A stretch of DNA of 10,227 nucleotides from an uncultured Prosthecobacter sp. GTDB lineage: Bacteria > Verrucomicrobiota > Verrucomicrobiia > Verrucomicrobiales > Verrucomicrobiaceae. The translations under genes and the position numbers were made by a program. The notes beneath the pieces are model-generated. The model did no database searches. It was not told the DNA's origin and saw nothing but the letters and a program-made list of their open reading frames with translations. Shown here in pieces: positions 6,165-10,227 of the stretch. The DNA lies in contig CALDGV010000565.1 in the NCBI GenBank assembly GCA_937941745.1, positions 1-10,227 on the forward strand. Direction: 5' to 3'. The stretch's first letter is position 1, and the number at the start of each line of letters is the position of its first letter.

Positions 6165-7985
6165 CTAGAACTGCGGCTTCACAAACTGTTTCTGCGCAGC
6201 GGCGATCTCCTGGTGCAGCGCCACGATCTCGCGCTGAAGATCTGCGGCATCCTCCGGCGAGAGACCGGGCTGCTTCAGCTGAGTCTGCAGACGCTGCTTC
6301 AACATCTGGAGGCGGGTCACCTCCAGCGCCCGGAAGGCATACTCAGCAGCCTCCAGGCCACCGGTGGGCATGGATTCGTGCAGGAGCTGGTTCAGGGCCG
6401 CCTCTTCGTCGGGCTGCAGCGTGGTGAGAAAAACATTCACGGCCACGGGGTCCACAGGATCAAACCGGCCATGCCAGATCAAGGCGAGCAGTTCTGTGCC
6501 CGGCACATCTCGCAGCACTTCATCGTGGGGCTGACGGCGCAGCCAGTCGAGCACCTCAGCATCCGCCAGCGCCAGCCTTGCCAGCAGCAGGGCATTGCGG
6601 TTCTGCGCAGCCAGAAGCTGCTGCCCGGAGCTTTCCGGACGCACGGAGGTCTTTTCCTTGTCTTTAACACGCTGCGGCTGCTTGCCTGCCCGCACCACAA
6701 GCTGCCTCAGCGTCTCCTCGGGGATGGAAAGCCGCACCGCCGCCCTTTGGATCGCGGTCTCACGAGCCACGGGGCTTTCCAGGAGGGAAATGTTTTCCGC
6801 CATCTCGCTGGCAAAGCGCACACGCTCCCGCATCTCCCCCAGGTCACGGCCCGCAGCCGCAGCATCCACCTGGTAGTCGAGAAATTCCTGGGCTTTGCCG
6901 AGCAGGCTGCGAAATGCCTCGGCCCCCTGCTTGCGGATCAATGAATCCGGATCCTCTCCGGCGGGGAGCGCGGCGACCTTAACAATCAAGCCGGTAGGAG
7001 CCAGGATCTTGAAGGCCTTTTCCGCCGCCTTGATGCCAGCGTTGTCGGAATCGTAGCAGAGGACGATTTCGTCCGCCTGACGCTTGAGCGCCTTGGCATG
7101 AAACTCCGTGAAGGCCGTACCCTGCCCCGCCACAGCATTCGTGAAGCCAGCTTCATGCAGCATCAGCGTGTCGATCTGCCCTTCACAAACAATGGCCTGG
7201 CCGGCTTTGGAAATATGCCGTTTGGCGCGGTCAAAGCCGAAGAGCACCCGGCTCTTGCTGAAAATCGGCGTTTCCGGGGAGTTCAGATACTTGGCCGCTT
7301 TCGCATCCGCCTGCAGCAGACGCCCGCTGAAGGCGATGACGTCGCCATTGTCATTGCGGATGGGGAACATCAGCCGGTCGCGAAAGCGCGGATAGGCATC
7401 CCCACGCTCCTCGCTGAAGATCAGAATGCCTGCATCAATGAGAATCTGCCGGCCAAACTGGTGCTCCGTGGCCCACTGGCGCAAGAGCTGGCCGTTCACC
7501 GGGGCGTAGCCGAGCTTCCAATTCTTCGCCACGGCACTGTTGATGCTACGTCCCTTCAAATAGTCCCGGGCGGCGGCGGCGAGCGGGCTTTTCATGAGCA
7601 GCTGATGATACCAGTCCGCGATCTCCTGATGCACGCGGATGAGCTGGGTGCGGTGCTTGGCCTCCTTTTCGGCATTGGCGTCCCAGACCTCTTCCTGGAT
7701 GCGGATGCCTGCGGCATCGCCCAGACGTTTTACCGCCTCCATGAAAGTCAGACCTTCATGATTCATCAGGAAGCGGAAGGCATTGCCCCCTGCCCCGCAG
7801 CCAAAGCAGTGGTAGGAGTTGGTGGATGGCCGGACGTTGAAGGACGGGCTCTTTTCGTTGTGGAATGGGCAGAGCCCCACCCAGTTGGTGCCTGCCCGCC
7901 GGAGCTTCACCGTACGGCCGATCAGGTCCACGATGTCCGTGGCGGCCAGGATCTGCTGGAGGGTTTCTTCGGGGATGCGGGACAT
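6165..7985 (-). CDS. dnaG: DNA primase DnaG
   Basis: Synthesises RNA primers for the replication fork, acting with the DnaB helicase. Numbered from the chosen start, 606 residues. The N-terminal CHC2 zinc ribbon contains CPFHNEKSPSF and YHCFGCGAGGNAFRFLM, giving ligands C39, H42, C60 and C63. The RNA polymerase core has RFRDRLMFPI (201-210), YLNSPETPIFSKSRVLFGFDRAK, then the TOPRIM domain with E268 in CEGQID and D312/D314 in YDSDNAG. The C-terminal region (about 455-606), helical and charged, corresponds to the helicase-binding domain. Start: ATG at 7985-7983, because MSRIPEETLQQILAATDIVDLIG aligns with the family N-terminus. The frame stays open 34 codons further to a TTG at 8087, with ATGs at 8048 and 8033, but that stretch is unlike primase. 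No Shine-Dalgarno precedes any candidate. It is divergent from the GntR gene and has no rpsU or rpoD neighbour here. Confidence 0.97.
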   Translation of the reverse strand: MSRIPEETLQQILAATDIVDLIGRTVKLRRAGTNWVGLCPFHNEKSPSFNVRPSTNSYHCFGCGAGGNAFRFLMNHEGLTFMEAVKRLGDAAGIRIQEEVWDANAEKEAKHRTQLIRVHQEIADWYHQLLMKSPLAAAARDYLKGRSINSAVAKNWKLGYAPVNGQLLRQWATEHQFGRQILIDAGILIFSEERGDAYPRFRDRLMFPIRNDNGDVIAFSGRLLQADAKAAKYLNSPETPIFSKSRVLFGFDRAKRHISKAGQAIVCEGQIDTLMLHEAGFTNAVAGQGTAFTEFHAKALKRQADEIVLCYDSDNAGIKAAEKAFKILAPTGLIVKVAALPAGEDPDSLIRKQGAEAFRSLLGKAQEFLDYQVDAAAAGRDLGEMRERVRFASEMAENISLLESPVARETAIQRAAVRLSIPEETLRQLVVRAGKQPQRVKDKEKTSVRPESSGQQLLAAQNRNALLLARLALADAEVLDWLRRQPHDEVLRDVPGTELLALIWHGRFDPVDPVAVNVFLTTLQPDEEAALNQLLHESMPTGGLEAAEYAFRALEVTRLQMLKQRLQTQLKQPGLSPEDAADLQREIVALHQEIAAAQKQFVKPQF

Positions 7986-8011
7986 GGGCGGCGGGCAGGC
8001 AGAGAGGCGCG

Positions 8012-8050
8012 GTTCAGGGGTGAACTCAACCATGGAGTACGAACTCATCC
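8012..8050. promoter_or_regulatory. Candidate operator: inverted repeat GTTCA-N4-TGAAC plus direct repeat GAACTCA
   Basis: GTTCA (8012-8016) and TGAAC (8021-8025) form a perfect inverted repeat across GGGG. GAACTCA occurs at 8022-8028 and again at 8041-8047, 19 bases apart, within the longer matches TGAACTCAACC and CGAACTCATCC. The block lies in the 117-bp gap between the divergent dnaG and GntR starts, a usual place for a regulator to bind its own promoter. It does not match the common GntR-type GT-N(3-4)-AC core closely, so the bound protein is unknown. Confidence 0.4.
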
Positions 8051-8062
8051 GGCAAGAAAGAT

Positions 8063-8075
8063 TGCCCGCAGGGCA
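8063..8075. repeat. Inverted repeat TGCCC-GCA-GGGCA
   Basis: TGCCC at 8063-8067 and GGGCA at 8071-8075 form a perfect 5-base inverted repeat across GCA, 13 bases before the ribosome binding site of the GntR gene. It could be a second operator site or a small leader hairpin. It is short and GC-rich, so chance is a fair explanation. Confidence 0.3.
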
Positions 8076-8087
8076 GTTGCGCGCCAA

Positions 8088-8096
8088 AAGGAGGGG
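8088..8096 (+). promoter_or_regulatory. Strong Shine-Dalgarno of the GntR gene
   Basis: AAGGAGGGG lies 6 bases before ATG at 8103. It fixes the start of the regulator and rules out the much longer in-frame reading that begins at 7098. It is the only clear Shine-Dalgarno found in front of any gene in the window. Confidence 0.85.
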
Positions 8097-8102
8097 TTGA
8101 CC

Positions 8103-8795
8103 ATGACCGCCGCCCGCTCCCGTGCCACCTCAACCGCTCCTGCCGTGCCGCCCACGAAGCAGATGGCGGTCTATCAGGCGCTGCGTGCGGAGATCATCAG
8201 CGGCGAACTGGCACCCGGCACCACGCTGGTGATCGATGCCCTGGCGAAAAGGTTCCAGGTCAGCATCATTCCGGTGCGTGAGGCGCTCCGCCAGCTGCAA
8301 GCTGAACGGCTGATCGAGATCCGCCCCCACACCGGCGTGCGGGTGACCGAGGTGGACGCAGGCTCGGTGGGAGAAATTTTCGCCATGCTCGGGGCGCTGG
8401 AAGGCATCTCGGCGGTCCAATCCCTGCCCCATCTGACGGATGCGCATCTGCACGAGCTGGGTGAACTGCTTGCCGAGCTCGAAAAGACCGCTGCCGAGGG
8501 GGACCGGGCCGGATTTGAGGAGGCCAACCGCGCCTTCCATCTCCTGCCCTGCCGCATCGCCGGACTTCAACGCGTGGAGCAGACGCTGCAAAGCCTGCTC
8601 ACCGAATGGGAGCGGCTGCACCGCAACGCCTTTGCGCGCAGCCAGCCACCGGACATGGCCACGGCCAATCGCGAACATCGCGCCATCCTGGAGGCGCTGC
8701 GCACTCAAGATGCCGCGCAGCTGAAGGACGTGCTCGCCCGTCACAACCAAACGGCCGCTGAGCACTACCAGCGCCAGGCTCCCCAGCCAGCCTGA
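8103..8795 (+). CDS. GntR-family transcriptional regulator, FadR/FCD subfamily
   Basis: 230 residues, the normal size for FCD-type GntR regulators, which bind DNA as dimers and usually respond to a carboxylic acid. Residues about 17-85 are the winged helix-turn-helix: KQMAVYQALRAEIISGELAPGTTLVIDALAKRFQVSIIPVREALRQLQAERLIEIRPHTGVRV. Residues about 90-220 form the all-helical FCD domain; N142 and H146 (NRAFH), H192 (EHRAIL) and H214 (ARHN) sit where the family's metal-binding Asp/Asn and three His are expected, so metal-dependent ligand binding is plausible. The N-terminal 16 residues are Ala/Thr/Pro-rich and probably disordered. The start is fixed by AAGGAGGGG. The gene is divergent from dnaG, with a candidate operator in the gap, and is followed by an exported beta-propeller gene. 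Its regulon cannot be read from the sequence; autoregulation is likely by analogy. Confidence 0.92.
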   Translation: MTAARSRATSTAPAVPPTKQMAVYQALRAEIISGELAPGTTLVIDALAKRFQVSIIPVREALRQLQAERLIEIRPHTGVRVTEVDAGSVGEIFAMLGALEGISAVQSLPHLTDAHLHELGELLAELEKTAAEGDRAGFEEANRAFHLLPCRIAGLQRVEQTLQSLLTEWERLHRNAFARSQPPDMATANREHRAILEALRTQDAAQLKDVLARHNQTAAEHYQRQAPQPA

Positions 8796-8798
8796 AAC

Positions 8799-8818
8799 CG
8801 CAGGCCAGGAAGCCTGCG
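8799..8818 (+). terminator. Hairpin just after the GntR gene stop
   Basis: CGCAGGC (8799-8805) and GCCTGCG (8812-8818) form a perfect 7-bp GC-rich stem with a 6-base loop, starting 4 bases after the stop codon. The following bases are CGCAAAAAG, not a T-run, so it is not a standard intrinsic terminator. It may slow decay of the upstream message or attenuate read-through. Confidence 0.4.
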
Positions 8819-8901
8819 CGCAAAAAGTTCCGCTGCGCCCGACAAGACAGTGCTCAGAAGATCCGTTGGTTCCGCCGGCTTTTTCCGCCCCAAGTTCTCC
8901 C

Positions 8902-10158
8902 ATGCGCCTCCTCCTGCTCCCCTTCCTCGCCGCCGCCCTGCCAGCCTCTGCCCAGGACTGGCCTGAATTCCGCGGTCCGGACAAACAAGGTCATTCCAGC
9001 GCCACAGGCCTGCCTTCGGAATGGAATCCCACCTTCAACAAGAACATCGTCTGGAAAGCCAGCCTGCCAGGCATCGGCTGGTCATCGCCCGTGGTGGTTG
9101 GAGACAAGGTCTTCCTGACCACCGCCGTCACCGTGGGAGGTGAGGAAAAGCCGGTGGCTGACCGCAGCCTGCGCGCCCTCTGCGTCTCTGCCACCGACGG
9201 CAAGGTGATCTGGGACAAGGAAATCTTCCCGCAGCCTGCCGCAACGGCGCCCAACATCCATCGCAAAAACAGCCATGCGAGCCCCACGCCGGTCTTTGAG
9301 GCAGGCAGGCTGTATGTGCACTTCGGACATCAGGGCACGGCCTGCCTGAACGCCGAGGATGGCAGCACCGTGTGGAGCGCCCGGGAGTTTGCCTACAAGC
9401 CTGTGCATGGCAATGGAGGCAGCCCCGTCATCGAAGGCGACCTGCTGATCTACAACGCCGATGCAGAAAGCGCCCCGGCGGTCATCGCCCTGGACAAAAA
9501 CACCGGCAAACAGCGCTGGCGCTTTGACCGGGTGAGCGATGCCAAGAAGAAGTTCTCCTTCAGCACGCCGCTGGTGATCGACGTGAATGGCAAACGCCAG
9601 CTCATCAGCCCCGGCAGCGGTGTCGTGAACGCCCTCGATCCTGCCACCGGCGCTGAAATCTGGAAGGCGCGCTATGACCAGGGCTACTCCGTCGTGCCAC
9701 GTCCGGTTTATGCCCACGGCATGGTCTTCATCGCCACGGGCTACGACAAGCCCACCGTCATCGCCGTGCGAGTCGATGGCGCGGGAGATGTCACGGACAC
9801 CCACATTGCCTGGAAGCTGGACAAGTTCGCTCCTCACAACCCCAGCATGACCGTCGTGGGCGACGAGCTCTACCTGGTGGCCGACAACGGCGTGCTTTCC
9901 TGCCTGGATGCCAAAACAGGCACCGTGCACTATCAGGAACGCTGCACCGGCCCGATCAGCGCCTCCATCCTTCATGCAGATGGGCGCCTCTACCTGCAGG
10001 ATGAAAAAGGCCTCGGCGTGGTGATCAAGCCGGGCAAAACCTTTGAAATCCTGGCGAAGAACGACCTCGCTGAGCGCTCCCTGGCCTCCTATGCCGTCGT
10101 GGGGGATGACCTGCTCATCCGCACCGAATCGAGCCTCTGGCGTGTGGGCTCAAAATGA
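8902..10158 (+). CDS. Exported PQQ-like (WD40-type) beta-propeller repeat protein
   Basis: 418 residues. Residues 1-18 (MRLLLLPFLAAALPASAQ) are a signal peptide ending in ASA, followed by DWPEFRGPDKQGHSS, the standard opening of exported PQQ-like propeller proteins abundant in Verrucomicrobia and Planctomycetes. Propeller blades end in repeats of the form DG/TG-x3-W: DGKVIWDKEI (99-108), DGSTVWSARE (153-162), TGKQRWRFDR (201-210), TGAEIWKARY (249-258) and a degenerate TGTVHYQERC (339-348). SSPVVVGDKVF, GSPVIEGDLLIY and SMTVVGDELYLV are the matching inner strands. I see no quinoprotein dehydrogenase active-site motif and no cytochrome CXXCH, so an enzymatic role is not supported; a scaffold or binding role outside the cytoplasm is more likely. 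Start ATG at 8902 is chosen because it begins the signal peptide; an upstream in-frame TTG at 8866 would put 12 residues before it. No Shine-Dalgarno is present. The next gene begins 34 bp after the stop. Confidence 0.9.
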   Translation: MRLLLLPFLAAALPASAQDWPEFRGPDKQGHSSATGLPSEWNPTFNKNIVWKASLPGIGWSSPVVVGDKVFLTTAVTVGGEEKPVADRSLRALCVSATDGKVIWDKEIFPQPAATAPNIHRKNSHASPTPVFEAGRLYVHFGHQGTACLNAEDGSTVWSAREFAYKPVHGNGGSPVIEGDLLIYNADAESAPAVIALDKNTGKQRWRFDRVSDAKKKFSFSTPLVIDVNGKRQLISPGSGVVNALDPATGAEIWKARYDQGYSVVPRPVYAHGMVFIATGYDKPTVIAVRVDGAGDVTDTHIAWKLDKFAPHNPSMTVVGDELYLVADNGVLSCLDAKTGTVHYQERCTGPISASILHADGRLYLQDEKGLGVVIKPGKTFEILAKNDLAERSLASYAVVGDDLLIRTESSLWRVGSK

Positions 10159-10192
10159 AGTCGCGGCATCTCTTTCCACACCTTCCCTCCTC

Positions 10193-10227
10193 ATGACGAT
10201 GCGCTCCCTGCTGCCTGCGGCCCTTCT
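10193..10227 (+). CDS. Start of a probable exported protein (3'-truncated)
   Basis: ATG at 10193 opens a frame reading MTMRSLLPAAL to the window edge; a second ATG at 10199 gives MRSLLPAAL. Either looks like the beginning of a signal peptide (Arg followed by a Leu/Ala stretch). It follows the beta-propeller gene by 34 bp on the same strand, so the two may be co-transcribed. Too little is visible to name it, and there is no Shine-Dalgarno. Confidence 0.5.
   Translation, partial: MTMRSLLPAAL

Noticed and set aside
4858..6165. 435-codon open frame on the - strand opposite the GT-B gene
   Set aside because: The + strand product has complete GT-B motifs. The antisense product looks like a codon-bias shadow and overlaps the dnaG stop.
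7098..8102. Long N-terminal extension of the GntR frame (565 codons in all)
   Set aside because: It runs antisense through dnaG. A strong Shine-Dalgarno at 8088-8096 and the family length both place the start at 8103.
8871..8885. CCGCCGGCTTTTTCC as a possible intrinsic terminator before the propeller gene
   Set aside because: It has a T-run, but the preceding GCCGGC cannot form a hairpin with a loop.
8130..8984. 284-codon open frame on the - strand opposite the GntR gene
   Set aside because: Antisense to a complete wHTH-FCD protein, with no domain of its own.
9082..9975. 297-codon open frame on the - strand opposite the propeller gene
   Set aside because: The + strand shows signal peptide and periodic propeller repeats; the antisense frame has none.

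Overview
The window looks like a chromosomal segment of a GC-rich Gram-negative bacterium, most likely from the Verrucomicrobia (Prosthecobacter/Verrucomicrobium-like). This placement is inferred from three things: an exported PQQ-like beta-propeller of the 'DWPEFRGPD' type, a secreted parallel beta-helix protein, and the near absence of Shine-Dalgarno sequences. No marker gene proves it. I see no mobile element, CRISPR array, tRNA or rRNA.

Layout. (1) Positions 1-724 (+) hold the 3' part of rodA, the cell-wall elongation glycosyltransferase. (2) Positions 733-4764 (-) hold three genes read leftwards: a secreted parallel beta-helix protein (4764-3580), an unrecognised 192-residue protein with a C-terminal membrane anchor (3464-2886), and opgH/mdoH, the membrane glucan glucosyltransferase (2889-733). 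The last two overlap by 4 bp (ATGA). (3) Positions 4897-6156 (+) hold a GT-B glycosyltransferase related to the GT1/UGT/RhlB-type enzymes. (4) Positions 7985-6165 (-) hold dnaG, the replication primase. (5) Positions 8103-8795 (+) hold a GntR/FCD regulator divergent from dnaG, followed by an exported PQQ-like beta-propeller protein (8902-10158) and the first codons of another probable exported protein (from 10193).

How it fits together. Several genes concern the cell envelope: RodA polymerises peptidoglycan, OpgH makes periplasmic glucan, the GT-B enzyme probably glycosylates a lipid or small molecule, and two products are exported. The 192-residue protein is the most interesting unknown. It is translationally coupled to opgH, occupies the place where opgG often sits in proteobacteria, and accompanies an OpgH that lacks the long cytoplasmic N-terminus of the E. 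coli enzyme. The dnaG-gntR divergent region carries an inverted repeat plus a direct repeat that could be an operator. Both convergent gene pairs (rodA/opgH and GT-B/dnaG) are separated by exactly 8 bp, and each junction carries a short GCCGC...GCGGC hairpin. There is no gene-free stretch longer than 300 bases. Most of the window is ordinary housekeeping and envelope biology, and I do not see a clear new multi-gene defence or biosynthetic system.
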